A stretch of DNA of 64,000 bases from positions 1 to 64,000 of the forward strand of contig JAUNOP010000008.1 of the NCBI GenBank assembly GCA_030537135.1, given 5' to 3'. A model generated the notes under the pieces. The model was not told the DNA's origin. It did not search any database and saw only the letters and a program-made list of their open reading frames with translations. Every line of letters starts with the position of its first letter. Position 1 is the first letter of the stretch. The stretch comes from Eubacteriales bacterium. GTDB lineage: Bacteria; Bacillota; Clostridia; Lachnospirales; Lachnospiraceae. This document shows positions 15,801 through 25,700 of the stretch, one piece after another. The position numbers were made by a program, and so were the translations under genes.

Positions 15801-18018
15801 CAGAAAATCCTATGTGCTGTTTTTTATCTTTTAAGAGTTCCTGAAACTCCTCTTCATGAAGAGCGCAGGTAAAGTCTTCTTTTTTTATCACCAGCTCTGT
15901 TTCTTTGCTCATGCTTCTTCTGTACGCTGCCTTTCCCCAGGTTCTCTCGAAAAGGTTTCGCACCATTCTGGCATTGCTGAAAGATTTGCTCTTCATTGTT
16001 CCGTCTGACAGAGAGGAAAAGAATTCATGAGCTGCCTGGGTGAGATTCTCCTCGTATTCAAAAGAGGCGTCCAGCATCTCAAAAAAAATACTCTCCAGCT
16101 CTTCTCTGGTATAATTCGGAAATTCAATGACATAGGGAATCCTGCTCTCTAATCCTGGGTTCCACTTGAGCATTTCCTGCATTTCCTCTTTATATCCCGC
16201 CATAATAACGCAGAAATCATCTCTGTGATTCTCCATCTCCGCAATCAACGTCTGAAGGGCTTCTTTTCCATAATCCCCACCCATTTCTCTCTGGTACAGG
16301 CCATAGGCCTCGTCTATGAAAAGGATGGAGCCATACGCATCCCGGCAATAGGCGCTGGTCTTTGGCGCGGTTTCTCCTACATATCTTCCGCACAGCTCGC
16401 GGCCCTTAATCTCATAAAAATATCCCTTTCTAAGAACCCCCTCCTCCTTCATCATCCGCGCAATAATTCTCGCAATCGTTGTCTTGCCTGTTCCCGGATT
16501 TCCTGTAAAAATCATATGAATGCTGGGTCTTTCAATCTTTTTGCCCTGCTCCAAAAGCTCCTTCTGGGTCTTAATCTGCGTAATGATCTCTCTGATTTTC
16601 TGCTTCATCTTTTCCATGCCTATCAGTCTCTGAAGCAAATCATAGGGATTCTCCAGAAGCTCCGGCTCATCCAGCATGACGAGGATATCAGAAGCAGTGA
16701 CGCACAAATTCTCTGTATCGTCTGCACAATTAAGCAGTGCTTTCTGATAAATCACCTGGCTTACGATTTTATCCAGCGTCTTATATCCAAAAAAGCTTCC
16801 GCTTCCCTTTTCCTTTAGGATCCATCGCTCCAGCAGCTCGTCACAGTCCGTCTCTGCCGCAAAGCCCGCCTGCTTCAATTTATTCTTCACATAATCGGTC
16901 ATGTTTTCCAGGCTCATAGGAGAGACAATAAGAGTTCGCAGTCCCATAATATCCCTCAGATGCTCCTCTATCCCTCCAATGACATGGCGTTCCATAAAGG
17001 GGATGCGAAATACACAGATAAAATTGGCGCTGACCTCATGAATTCTGCGCAGATAATTCTTGACTCTGGTATTTGAAAGCTCAGACTGCCATTCACTGAT
17101 GTCCATGCACAAAATAAGTCTTTTTCCTGGCTCTCTCTGATTCGTCTTTGCAAATTCCTGCGCAAGCTCAAGAAGCTCTTCCCAGGCTTCGTATTTTGCC
17201 TCCTCGATTTTTCGATACGCCACCTCGATTTCGCGGATATTTTTGTTCATATCCCTCTGAGCGCACAGACCATAGTTTCTGTAGATTTTGCACAGAAGCT
17301 GCAAGAAAGCCGTAAGTCCAAAGCCATTGTCAACAGAAATCAAAAGCTCCTGAGACCACAGCTGCTCTGCTGCTCCCAACCTAGTGAGCATGGGGATCAC
17401 CTGCACAAGCTCCTGGAAATACGACTGTATCTCTCGGGAATACCTTGCCGGAACCTCGCAGCACAGCTTTTTCAAAAACTCCTCTCTGACTGCGCCATCG
17501 TGCGCTGACTGCTTCTTTGACAGCTCTTCCTCCTGGCTGGAAAAGTCTTTCTCGGACTCTCCATCTTGATCGGAAGCGCCTTTCTTTTGCCCTTTCTCCT
17601 GGTCGGAGGCACTTTTTTCAGACTCTTCTCCCTGACCGCGGCCGCTTCCCTCCGGAGCTTGCTCCAGGCCGGCTCTCTTCTTTTCCCTGTCAAAAGAGCC
17701 TCCGGCATCCTGACCGCTTCCTTCCTCATCCTCTTTCTTTTTTTGAATGTTCATTCCTTTTGTATCCCCGGAAACAGTCATTTGAAACCACGGTCTATTT
17801 TCCTCAAAGGTTTCCTTGATATATTCAACAATGTCTCCCACAAAACCGTCTCTGCTCTCCTCATTCAGCTCCACGGTGAAGCCTTCATTGCTGCTTTTTA
17901 TCAGCTTAACTTCTTCCTGATTACCAATAAAACGCTCCATCTTGCGGACAGGAGAACCATACTGCTTTTTCTTTTCTTCAATCCATTCTCTCTTAAAACG
18001 AAAATAAAGCCGACTCAT
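15784..18018 (-). CDS. AAA+ ATPase of the SpoVK/CbbX type with long N-terminal region
   Basis: 744 residues. Residues 1-90 are a small unassigned domain; residues about 92-175 are a highly charged Glu/Lys/Gln/Ser linker; about 180-450 resembles a degenerate first ATPase-like module. The C-terminal AAA+ module has Walker A GNPGTGKTT (near 509), the pore-loop region GRYVGETAPKT, Walker B ILFIDEAYGL (near 566) and IPYVIEFPNY. CbbX/SpoVK proteins are hexameric remodelling ATPases; the client is unknown. The last 23 bases are duplicated beyond the peptide-kinase island. No partner gene is evident. Confidence 0.75.
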   Translation of the reverse strand: MSRLYFRFKREWIEEKKKQYGSPVRKMERFIGNQEEVKLIKSSNEGFTVELNEESRDGFVGDIVEYIKETFEENRPWFQMTVSGDTKGMNIQKKKEDEEGSGQDAGGSFDREKKRAGLEQAPEGSGRGQGEESEKSASDQEKGQKKGASDQDGESEKDFSSQEEELSKKQSAHDGAVREEFLKKLCCEVPARYSREIQSYFQELVQVIPMLTRLGAAEQLWSQELLISVDNGFGLTAFLQLLCKIYRNYGLCAQRDMNKNIREIEVAYRKIEEAKYEAWEELLELAQEFAKTNQREPGKRLILCMDISEWQSELSNTRVKNYLRRIHEVSANFICVFRIPFMERHVIGGIEEHLRDIMGLRTLIVSPMSLENMTDYVKNKLKQAGFAAETDCDELLERWILKEKGSGSFFGYKTLDKIVSQVIYQKALLNCADDTENLCVTASDILVMLDEPELLENPYDLLQRLIGMEKMKQKIREIITQIKTQKELLEQGKKIERPSIHMIFTGNPGTGKTTIARIIARMMKEEGVLRKGYFYEIKGRELCGRYVGETAPKTSAYCRDAYGSILFIDEAYGLYQREMGGDYGKEALQTLIAEMENHRDDFCVIMAGYKEEMQEMLKWNPGLESRIPYVIEFPNYTREELESIFFEMLDASFEYEENLTQAAHEFFSSLSDGTMKSKSFSNARMVRNLFERTWGKAAYRRSMSKETELVIKKEDFTCALHEEEFQELLKDKKQHIGFSAIVGK

Positions 18019-18202
18019 CTGTTCATCCCTCCTGTACTCTCAAAAAATTCCTGCGTAAAGATAAGTATTTTTATTTTAACACCTCAGAAGCCTTCTGAAA
18101 ACACACAAATTGCGAAAATTCCTAGAAAATCCTGCATACTTCTTCCTGTCCACGACTATTTTACAAAATGCTCTTGTCTCTGAAAAGCCCTGAAACCGTG
18201 TA

Positions 18203-18219
18203 ATCGGATAGGGAAAGCC
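18203..18219 (+). repeat. 17-mer intergenic repeat, copy 1
   Basis: ATCGGATAGGGAAAGCC is identical to 19882-19898 and is followed by GGGCTTATCG. The location is between the AAA+ and membrane-protein genes. Confidence 0.6.
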
Positions 18220-18245
18220 TCTTTCCGGGCTTATCGCGCATAAAG

Positions 18246-18286
18246 CAAAACCCTGGAATTGCATTCACAATTCCAGAGCTCTTTTT
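18246..18286. terminator. terminator of the membrane-protein gene
   Basis: CTGGAATTG (18253-18261) pairs with CAATTCCAG (18268-18276). TTTTGC follows on the minus strand and CTTTTT on the plus strand. Confidence 0.7.
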
Positions 18287-18297
18287 GTGCTTGATTT

Positions 18298-19017
18298 CTA
18301 CTCTGTCTGCTCCAAAGCCTCTGCTTTCTCTGACAATGTTTTCTCTGCCTCAGAGAAAGCCGCTGTATTCCCTCCATCCGGCTGTGCTTCTTCTGCAGAA
18401 GCTTCTTCCTTCTCATCGTCCACATGCATCATGGCGCGCTCGCGCAGACTTTTCTTTTCCGGCGCCTTCTGCTGTGCCTGAAAGGGCTTTGATCCTTTAT
18501 TTTTCTTTGTATCCACAGCATAGATTCTGTCTGGCTCTGCCTTTGCAAGCTTTGTCAGTCGGGTCGCTCCCCACAACATAAACAACGGAATTGCAATAGA
18601 GGTGAGAAGCATTCCGGGATTCAGCATTCCCATAAACAGCAAAAACAGCTGCATCAATACCTCTGCTGCCAGCAGAATAAGAGAAATTCTTTTCATAAAG
18701 ACAGCTTTATCCACCCGGTTGCTCAGGCGTATACTGAATACGCCAATGAATATCTCGGCTGCCGCCAGCAGCACAAAACAACCCCCAATGAGGCGCGCCA
18801 TGTTGACACTCATATTCACTGTCTCCAGCGCCTCTATATATTCTGCTGTTCCCTTTGCTGCCTCTGATGCAATCATAAACATATTGATTCCATACATGGC
18901 AGAGGAGGTAATTGCTGAAAATATCAGGACAATTCCTGCCATCAGCAAATACATTCTTCCATTCATTGCCATGCGCGTTTGTTTTTGTCTTTCAAACTGA
19001 TCCATTGTCTCTTCCAT
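18298..19017 (-). CDS. four-helix membrane protein of unknown function
   Basis: 239 residues. Hydrophobic segments are near 22-45, 72-98, 108-130 and 132-150, followed by a cytoplasmic hydrophilic tail rich in Glu, Ala and Lys (from about 165, with EKEEASAEEAQPDGG). ATG 19017 has AAGGCAGGA upstream; an in-frame ATG at 19005 is possible. I do not recognise a family. It ends in a good terminator and is separated from the phosphodiesterase gene by 90 bases on the same strand, so the two may be co-transcribed. Confidence 0.7.
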   Translation of the reverse strand: MEETMDQFERQKQTRMAMNGRMYLLMAGIVLIFSAITSSAMYGINMFMIASEAAKGTAEYIEALETVNMSVNMARLIGGCFVLLAAAEIFIGVFSIRLSNRVDKAVFMKRISLILLAAEVLMQLFLLFMGMLNPGMLLTSIAIPLFMLWGATRLTKLAKAEPDRIYAVDTKKNKGSKPFQAQQKAPEKKSLRERAMMHVDDEKEEASAEEAQPDGGNTAAFSEAEKTLSEKAEALEQTE

Positions 19018-19108
19018 TCCTGCCTTTCTGGTATACTTTCCTGCTGTGCTGCTGTCTGTGAAGCCTGAATCTCTCTTTTTTCTATCTGCCGGAACGTATC
19101 CTTTGGCC

Positions 19109-19786
19109 TTACAGACCCATTTTTCTCATAATTCCGTCCGCATCCACTCCCGGATGCGTGACATACAACCTGCAGATTTTCTCTGCCAGCGCCTCGCTGA
19201 TTCTGTTTCTTCTCGCTATTTCAGCAATAGATTTTCCACGCTCTGTATCCCTTATGACTGCTTCTATAATCATCTGAATATTAGGAGGTATTGCATGATC
19301 TGCCGGATGCGTCCCCCTCTCAGCGGAAGCCCCTGCATCTGACAGTTCTACCCTTCTTACAGTATAGGAGAAATCCTCCATAATCTCCAGCACTGCCATT
19401 GTGACAGGAAATACAAAGCGTCTCGGGCCGCAGCCTCCGGGGTTAAGAAGGAGCTGGGAGCCTATATGCTTTTCCTCGTATTTGTGGGAATGTCCGTATA
19501 AAATAATATCCCAATCAGACGTATGCCTGGGGATTCTTCTTTTTTCATGCACCATGAAAAAACGAAACCCCCACAGCTTGACAGCTATGCTCTCCGGCAG
19601 CTTAGCACTCTCTCTGTCAATGTTCCCTCTCACAGCATACACAGGTGCAATACGCGTGAGCTTCTCAAGCACGTCTCCCTCGCCAACGTCGCCTGCGTGA
19701 AAAATGATTTCACAGTTTCCAAGCTCTGTCAGAACCTCCTGCCGCAACAGTCCGTGTGTGTCGGAAATAATACCAATTTTATGCAT
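19109..19786 (-). CDS. YfcE/MJ0936-type metallophosphoesterase with C-terminal extension
   Basis: 225 residues. The metal-binding motifs are in order: SDTHG (8-12), FHAGDVGEGD, VRGNID, VHE and YGHSHKYEE, then LLLNPGGCGPRR, which closes the YfcE-like core at about residue 150. The remaining 70 residues (IQMIIEAVIRDTERGKSIAEIARRNRISEALAEKICRLY) look like a small helix-turn-helix module not part of the basic enzyme. The family hydrolyses phosphodiesters; the substrate is unknown. Confidence 0.85.
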   Translation of the reverse strand: MHKIGIISDTHGLLRQEVLTELGNCEIIFHAGDVGEGDVLEKLTRIAPVYAVRGNIDRESAKLPESIAVKLWGFRFFMVHEKRRIPRHTSDWDIILYGHSHKYEEKHIGSQLLLNPGGCGPRRFVFPVTMAVLEIMEDFSYTVRRVELSDAGASAERGTHPADHAIPPNIQMIIEAVIRDTERGKSIAEIARRNRISEALAEKICRLYVTHPGVDADGIMRKMGL

Positions 19787-19881
19787 CCTGCTTTCCTTTC
19801 CCAGGGAACCAGTTCCCTTTGCTCCCTGTTATCGGCATTCCCGCAGCAAAAGCCAGGGGATGCTTGCTTTCTCTATTACTC

Positions 19882-19915
19882 ATCGGATAGGGAAAGCCAG
19901 TTCCCCCTATCCGAT
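19882..19915. repeat. palindromic intergenic repeat, copy 2
   Basis: ATCGGATAGGG (19882-19892) and its exact complement CCCTATCCGAT (19905-19915) flank AAAGCCAGTTCC. The first 17 bases are identical to 18203-18219. A diverged relative (GATAGG with AGCTTCCCCTATCTG) lies at about 59034-59065 in the purF leader. Confidence 0.7.
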
Positions 19916-20007
19916 GCAGACGTCAATGAGAAATCGCTGTTTATATATTGTAGCACTTGAAGGCAATTCTGGAAATACAAAAATATAAAAAACAGACTTT
20001 CCTTCTC

Positions 20008-21357
20008 CTATTCCTGCGCCTTCAGGCTGTGCATCCACATTTTTCTCTGAAATACAATAAGAGAAATTGCAAAGCGCACGCACTCCTCCAGAGACAAAAT
20101 AAAATATACATAAGGAATCGAAAGTCCAAGGACAAAAGCCGAGAGGATTCCCAACGGCACTCCAAAAAACCATGTTCCAATAAAATCAATCCACATCACA
20201 TACTCTGTCTTCCCGCCGCTGCGAATGATTCCGCCTCCAAGAATCATATTCTGTACCTTAACAGGAGCAATGAGTACATAGGCAAACAGAATCTGTCTGG
20301 TCAGCAGCTTTACACTGTCTTCCACTGCATAGATTTCCACATAATACCTGCTAATTCCAAGCAGCAGCAGAGATAAAAGCACCGACCCGACAGCTCCATA
20401 AGCCAAAAGCTTTCTGGCTTCCTGGTAAGCTCTGTCATACTCCCTTTTTCCCAGATTTTTTCCAATAATAATTCCCGCTGCCTGGGACAACCCGCTCAGA
20501 GCTCCGATCATCAGGCTCTGAATCGGATTGGTCAGCGTCATGGCAGCACAGGCAGAGCTTCCCAGATGACCATAAATAATTGCGTAAACATTTTCTCCAA
20601 GACTCCACAGAAGCTCACAGACAAGAATCGGAAGAAGAATTTTTCCGTACTGCAAAAAACCGGCTTTTTTAATTGCAAAGCAGCCCATCCATCTCTTTTC
20701 CTGTCTTCCAAAGCTTCTGATAAACATCCACAAAATCAGCACAAAATAAACTATCTGCGAGAAAAGCGTGGCAAGAGCCGCGCCTCTCACTCCCATAGGA
20801 GAAATCCCCATTTTTCCAAAAATCAGGATGTAGTTAAGCCCTGTGTTTAAAAGAGCGCCAGCAAGGCTTGCATAGAGAGCAAGCTCTGCTCTCTCCATAC
20901 AGCGAAGCATTGTTGAAAGCAGTGCAGCTCCTGCCATGGGAAGATAAGAAACTGCAAGAATTCTGAGATAAGCGGAAGCTTCTGCAATCGTGGGCGCATC
21001 CTCTATGTAAAGCCGTATGATCTTCTGGGGAAATGTAATACACAAAATGGTAAAAAGAATGGCAATTCCCACTGCCAGAGCCAGATTCATAAAAAAGCTC
21101 CGGCTTACCTCCCTTTCCTCCTCTTTTCCCATGTACTGAGCAATCATGATTCCTGCCGCTGCTGCAACAGCAGACAGGAGTACCGAATAAATCGAGGAAA
21201 ACTTCCCTGCCAGACCAATTCCCGCTATACTGACACTTCCAAGCTGTCCAATCATAACCTGGTCAACTACACTGAAAGAGGATTGAAGCATAGACTGAAG
21301 TGTGACAGGTGCAGCTATTTTACATACTGTTTTGAAAAATGCATCTTGCTGTTTCAT
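20008..21357 (-). CDS. MATE family efflux transporter (second copy)
   Basis: 449 residues from ATG 21357, which has AAAGGATG seven bases upstream; the longer frame adds 21 residues from the leader. It has twelve hydrophobic segments, with VTLQSMLQSSFSVVDQVMIG, GLAGKFSSIYSVLLSAVAAA, MGISPMGVRGAALATLFSQ and GALSGLSQAAGIIIGKNLG. This is the NorM/DinF-type pattern and clearly different from the MATE protein at 1176-2507. A LacI-family regulator gene lies directly upstream on the same strand, with an operator-like palindrome between them. Confidence 0.9.
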   Translation of the reverse strand: MKQQDAFFKTVCKIAAPVTLQSMLQSSFSVVDQVMIGQLGSVSIAGIGLAGKFSSIYSVLLSAVAAAAGIMIAQYMGKEEEREVSRSFFMNLALAVGIAILFTILCITFPQKIIRLYIEDAPTIAEASAYLRILAVSYLPMAGAALLSTMLRCMERAELALYASLAGALLNTGLNYILIFGKMGISPMGVRGAALATLFSQIVYFVLILWMFIRSFGRQEKRWMGCFAIKKAGFLQYGKILLPILVCELLWSLGENVYAIIYGHLGSSACAAMTLTNPIQSLMIGALSGLSQAAGIIIGKNLGKREYDRAYQEARKLLAYGAVGSVLLSLLLLGISRYYVEIYAVEDSVKLLTRQILFAYVLIAPVKVQNMILGGGIIRSGGKTEYVMWIDFIGTWFFGVPLGILSAFVLGLSIPYVYFILSLEECVRFAISLIVFQRKMWMHSLKAQE

Positions 21358-21422
21358 AAATAACATCCTTTCATTCTTTACTATAAGCTTTATTGTATTC
21401 ATTTTTATGAAAGGACTCAATA

Positions 21423-21436
21423 GTTAAACGCGTAAC
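21423..21436 (-). promoter_or_regulatory. LacI-type operator candidate
   Basis: GTTAAACGCGTAAC is a 14-bp imperfect palindrome (five of seven pairs) with the central CG typical of LacI-family sites. It lies between the LacI-family gene and the MATE gene. A related GTTAAACGC is at about 22781-22789. Confidence 0.35.
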
Positions 21437-21442
21437 CTAGGC

Positions 21443-21475
21443 CAAAAAAAACAGGTTAAATTTGTAAGATTTAAC
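21443..21475 (-). terminator. terminator of the LacI-family gene
   Basis: On the minus strand GTTAAAT-cttacaa-ATTTAAC is followed by CTG and eight T. Confidence 0.75.
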
Positions 21476-21483
21476 TAATTTTA

Positions 21484-22491
21484 TTATTTTCTTTTTGTCT
21501 GTGTACTGGCACGCTCTACCAGATGGACAGGCAGCTTTATAGTTGTTCCCTTTTCTGTTCCTTCCTTGAGTTCCCGTATCTTAGCAATGGCGATTTGCGC
21601 CCTCATCTGTCCATCCTGCCTCACAGACGTAAGCGTTGGCGCCAGCTGCATGCAGATGGGATTATCATCAAAGCCGGCCACTGCCATATCCTCTGGAATT
21701 CGGATTTCTTTCTCCATCAAAAACTGCATCAGATCAACTGCATAATAATCAGACACTGCGAAGACCGCCCTGTATTCTCTTATCCTCTCCAAACTCCGGG
21801 CATAAAAAGCTCTTCGCTCTCCCCTGTGCATAGGTATTTTCAGAAAGTCTGCACCTTCTCCAAATCCTTTTTGAAATCCCTGGAGCCGTTCCAAATCCAT
21901 ACAAATTTCATTATCTGCAATGCAGAGGGCTTTCCTGTAGCCCTTCTTCTTAAAATGCTGTCCAACCTGAAGACCTCCATCATAATTATCAATCACCAGG
22001 TTGCACATACCCTCTGTGGAATCCAGAAAGCCATCGTATATTACAAACGGAATATGCATAAATTCCCTTAGCTTTCTGTAATCCTGCTCACAGAAGCCAA
22101 TAAGAACCATTCCATCCAGATTCCACATGGACGCAAACCGAACAATCTCCTCTGGCATATTGGTCACCTTCACCATCATGAATTGCTCTGCCTTTTCAAT
22201 TTCTGCTGACAGATAATTCAAGGAAGAGGCAATAAAGACATCCTCCAGAACACAGCCCTCATATTTTTCATGATTATTGATAATGATTCCGATAATCCTG
22301 GAATTATTCTGAGCCAAAAGAATTCCAGCCATGCTCGGAATGTATTTTCTCTGCTCAAGAAGAGCCTGCACACGCCGTATAGTTTCTTCTGAAACCTTTT
22401 TCGTTTTTCCATGAATCACATTGGATACTGTGGCCGTACTCAGTCCCAGTTCTTCGGCAATGTCGCAGATTCTAACACGCTTATTCTCCAT
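21484..22491 (-). CDS. LacI-family transcriptional regulator
   Basis: 335 residues from ATG 22491 (AGAGGA upstream). The DNA-binding domain RICDIAEELGLSTATVSNVIHGK is at residues 5-27, with a hinge helix (IPSMAGILLAQNNSR) and a periplasmic-binding-protein-like effector domain ending VAGFDDNPICMQLAPTLTSVRQD. The effector is probably a sugar or related small molecule. The nearest gene downstream is the MATE exporter, an unusual partner. Control of the distant sugar operon is possible but nothing in the sequence shows it. Confidence 0.9.
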   Translation of the reverse strand: MENKRVRICDIAEELGLSTATVSNVIHGKTKKVSEETIRRVQALLEQRKYIPSMAGILLAQNNSRIIGIIINNHEKYEGCVLEDVFIASSLNYLSAEIEKAEQFMMVKVTNMPEEIVRFASMWNLDGMVLIGFCEQDYRKLREFMHIPFVIYDGFLDSTEGMCNLVIDNYDGGLQVGQHFKKKGYRKALCIADNEICMDLERLQGFQKGFGEGADFLKIPMHRGERRAFYARSLERIREYRAVFAVSDYYAVDLMQFLMEKEIRIPEDMAVAGFDDNPICMQLAPTLTSVRQDGQMRAQIAIAKIRELKEGTEKGTTIKLPVHLVERASTQTKRK

Positions 22492-22573
22492 TTTTTCCTC
22501 TTTTGTTTTTTTATAAGCTCTCAGCTGAGATGTCCCAATAAGTATAACTGTTATACTCTTTCTCTTAGGACTT

Positions 22574-22759
22574 CTATCCGGCATGTATGTTTCTTACCAT
22601 CTTTTTTTGTTTATGATAAGCAATTCCAACTGCCAGAATTCGTCCGGTATATACGGGCTTCTCTCCAAGCTTTCCTTCAAACTTAATCGCATATCTGCGG
22701 TCTTTTATCTGTCTAACTGCCTCCTCTGCAGTATGTTCAAACTTCCTGACCCGGACAGG
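22574..22759 (-). pseudogene. C-terminal remnant of a PD-(D/E)XK / AAA-ATPase-like (DUF1703) protein
   Basis: Between lacI and sbcC the minus strand reads, with no start codon, about 61 codons ending TAG at 22574. The translation contains HTAEEAVRQIKDRRYAIKF, then RILAVGIAYHKQKKM. The pattern (A-E-E-A-x-x-Q-I-K-x-x-x-Y, then I-L-x-V-G-I-A) is that of the C-terminal nuclease-like domain (PF08011 type) found in large AAA-ATPase-like proteins of gut Firmicutes. An in-frame TGA directly upstream and the absent N-terminal part mark it as a decayed fragment. Confidence 0.65.
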
Positions 22760-22787
22760 TCAGAAGCAAAATCTCATTGTTAAACGC

Positions 22788-25700
22788 CTAGAGTATCTCC
22801 ACGCAGCTTCCCACGCCGTCTCTACTGCGTTTCTTAGTGACAACAAGCTTCCTGTCGATTCGCTCCTTCAGCTCCGCCACATGAGAGATGATTCCAACTG
22901 TACGGTTTCCCTCTGCAAGCCCCTCAAGCGCCTTCATGGCCTGATTCAGAGCATCCTCGTCCAGCGAGCCAAAGCCCTCGTCCACAAACATCGTGTCCAG
23001 ATGAATTCCTCCTGCAGAGGATTGAATCTCATCAGAAAGTCCCAGTGCAAGGGAAAGAGACGCCTGGAAGGATTCGCCGCCTGAAAGCGTTTTTACGCTT
23101 CTCTCTGTACCATTATAATGATCCACAACATTCAAGTCCAGACCAGCCTTCTCCTTTCTGTTCTCTCCATCCTCCTGACGCCTTAATTCATACTGGCCGC
23201 TGCTCATGGTGAGGAGCCTGAGATTTGCTCTTCTGAGGATTCTGTCAAAGTAAGCCATCTGCACATAGGTTTCCAGCTCCACCTTGCGCTTTCCTGCAAG
23301 CGTTCCATTGGCAGTATCTGAGAGCGCCTTTATCCAGATATACTCCTCCTCCACTGCAAGGAGTGTATCCTGCCCTCCCCTGACTGCCTGATAGATTTCC
23401 CTGTTCCTTGTCTGGGCAAGTCTTTTTCTGTCTCGCTCCTCGCTCAGCGCCCTCTTTTCATCCACATACTGCTGCTTTCTGAGACAAATCTCCTTCTCGT
23501 CAAGCTCGCCAAGGCTGTAAAGCTGCTCCTCCAAAGCCTCTATAACCGCTGCAAGCGCAGAACATGCGGCCTTGCATTCTGTCCAGGCCTTTTCTGTGCG
23601 TTTCCTGTTATCCTCAAGAGTTCTTTTCTCTTTCTCAAGGCTCTGCTTTTTCTCCTTTACCTCCTCAAGGCTCTCCTCTCCTGTCAGAGCCTCCCGATCC
23701 AGAATATCACCCCAAAGCCTGTCTCTCTCTGCTGTGATACGGGCAAGAAGAAGCTCTGTCTCCTTATGCGCCTTTTCCAGGCTCTTTTTCTGAAGCTCCT
23801 CCTCTGGCAGGGTTTCCTCTGTTATCTGTCTCTTCTGCTCAACATCCGCCTGTTTTTCCAAAATTTTCTGATCTATCCGCTTCACCTGCTCTTCTAAGCC
23901 CCTGACCTTCTCAGACGCTGCCTGCTTTATCCTGTCAAAGGGCTTCTCATCTGCCTCTGTTCCCAGCATCTCCCCCTGGAATTTTTCTTCTCCCAGACAG
24001 CTCTCCAGGGCGCTGCCCATCTCCTGTCTTTTGCTCTGCCAGAGCTCCTGACTGCTCTGCTGCGCTCTTCGCCTCTCCTTAGTCTCTGCCAGAGTCTTAT
24101 CCAGACAAAGCTTCTCTTTTTTCTTCTTCTCTCTTTTCTGTATCTCAGATAGAACCTGCTTTTCCTCTGTGCAAAGCCTTTGAATCTCTGCGGAAAGGTT
24201 CTCCAAAGCTGCGTAAAGCTGCTCTGCCCACACGGATTGTCTCTCACTGGAGAGTTCCCCTTCCCTCTCGCAGGAAATACTCTCTGCCGCATTCTCGCCC
24301 AGTATTTTCCCAAGCGCTGCATACAGCTGCTTTTCAAGCTGTCTTCTGTTTCCGCGGCTGGAATCTGCCCTCTCCTGAAGCATTGTTTTCTGCCTGCTGC
24401 CTTCCTCTATCTGCTCCTCAAGAGCTGTCTTGTATTCTCTAATTTCCTCGTACCTTTTTCTCTGGGATCTGGCTTTTTTCCATAGTTGCGTAAGACTCTT
24501 CTCCTGCTCTTTGAGCCCTTTTGCTGCGCTCTCCAAAAGCTCTGCTTCCTCTGTTTCTCCCTGAGGTATTTCCAGAAGCGCTTCTCTTAAAAAGCTCCAG
24601 AGCTGCTCTCTCTTCTCATCTACCTTGGCATTCTCTGCTGCCAGAGCCTTCTCCTTTTCCTGAAGCATCTTCCGATGTCTCTCAAGCTCCTGCCTCTCTG
24701 TGTCAAGAACAGTATCCAGCTCTGCCTTTTTCTTTTTATCGTTCTTTGCCTTCTTTTCCTCTCTGAGGCACTGCTTTTTCTGCTCCTCTATGTGTGCAAG
24801 ACTGTCTTTTATTCTTTCTTCGATTTTACCAAGTACAGACTCAGATACATCCTCTGCATCCCAAGCCGCATCCTGCCACTCCTCCTGGATCCTTCTGATA
24901 AGCTCGCCTACCTGCTTTTGAAGCTCCCCGGCCTCTGCGCTCACCTTCTCCGCCTTGTTTCCGGCCAGAACAAAGGCCTCCTTCTTCTCATCCAGCTCCT
25001 TTTTATCCGGGAGTTTTTCTGTGAGAACTGCTGGCAAAGGGTGATGAAGCGAACCGCAGACCGGACATTTTTTCCCTTCCTCCAGGCGCTGCGCCAGAAG
25101 TCCTGCCTGTGCGTCCAGAAAAAGCTGTTCTGCGCGGGAATATTCCTCATTTCTTTTTGCCCGCTCTGCGCTCGCCTCCTTATAGAGCTTTTGCTTGGCT
25201 TCAAGAAGCTCTATAAGCTTCTGGCAGCCTGCGATATCTCTTAGCACAGCCTCCAGCTGCCGCTTCCTGGTCTCCAGAACCGTTCTCTTATGAGAAAGGT
25301 CAGACAGCACAAGCTGCGCGTCCTTTACCCTCTCCCACTCCTCCTCATGAGACGCAAGAAGCCTGGAAAGCTCCTGCTCCTGTTCCTTCAGACTGTCTCT
25401 TTCCTCTTGCCTCTGAAGGGTAAGAGCCTCGTAGTCCTCTTTCTGCCCTGCAAGGCGAAGAAGCTCCTTACGCCTTTTTGCCGTCTCTTCTCTCTGGCGG
25501 CTGTACTCCCCTTCTTCTCTTTCCGCATTTTTAAGAAGCTCAAGCTCCTCCTCAAGACCCTTTCTAGTTTCCTGCCGCTCTTCCTCCAGGGCCTGACTTT
25601 CCGCAAGAACCGCTCTGGCCCCAAGCTCTGTCCGGCAGATTTTCTCCCAGGCGTCCTGGTCAGCTTTCAGAGCCTCTTTCTGCTCTTGCAGCGCCCTTTT

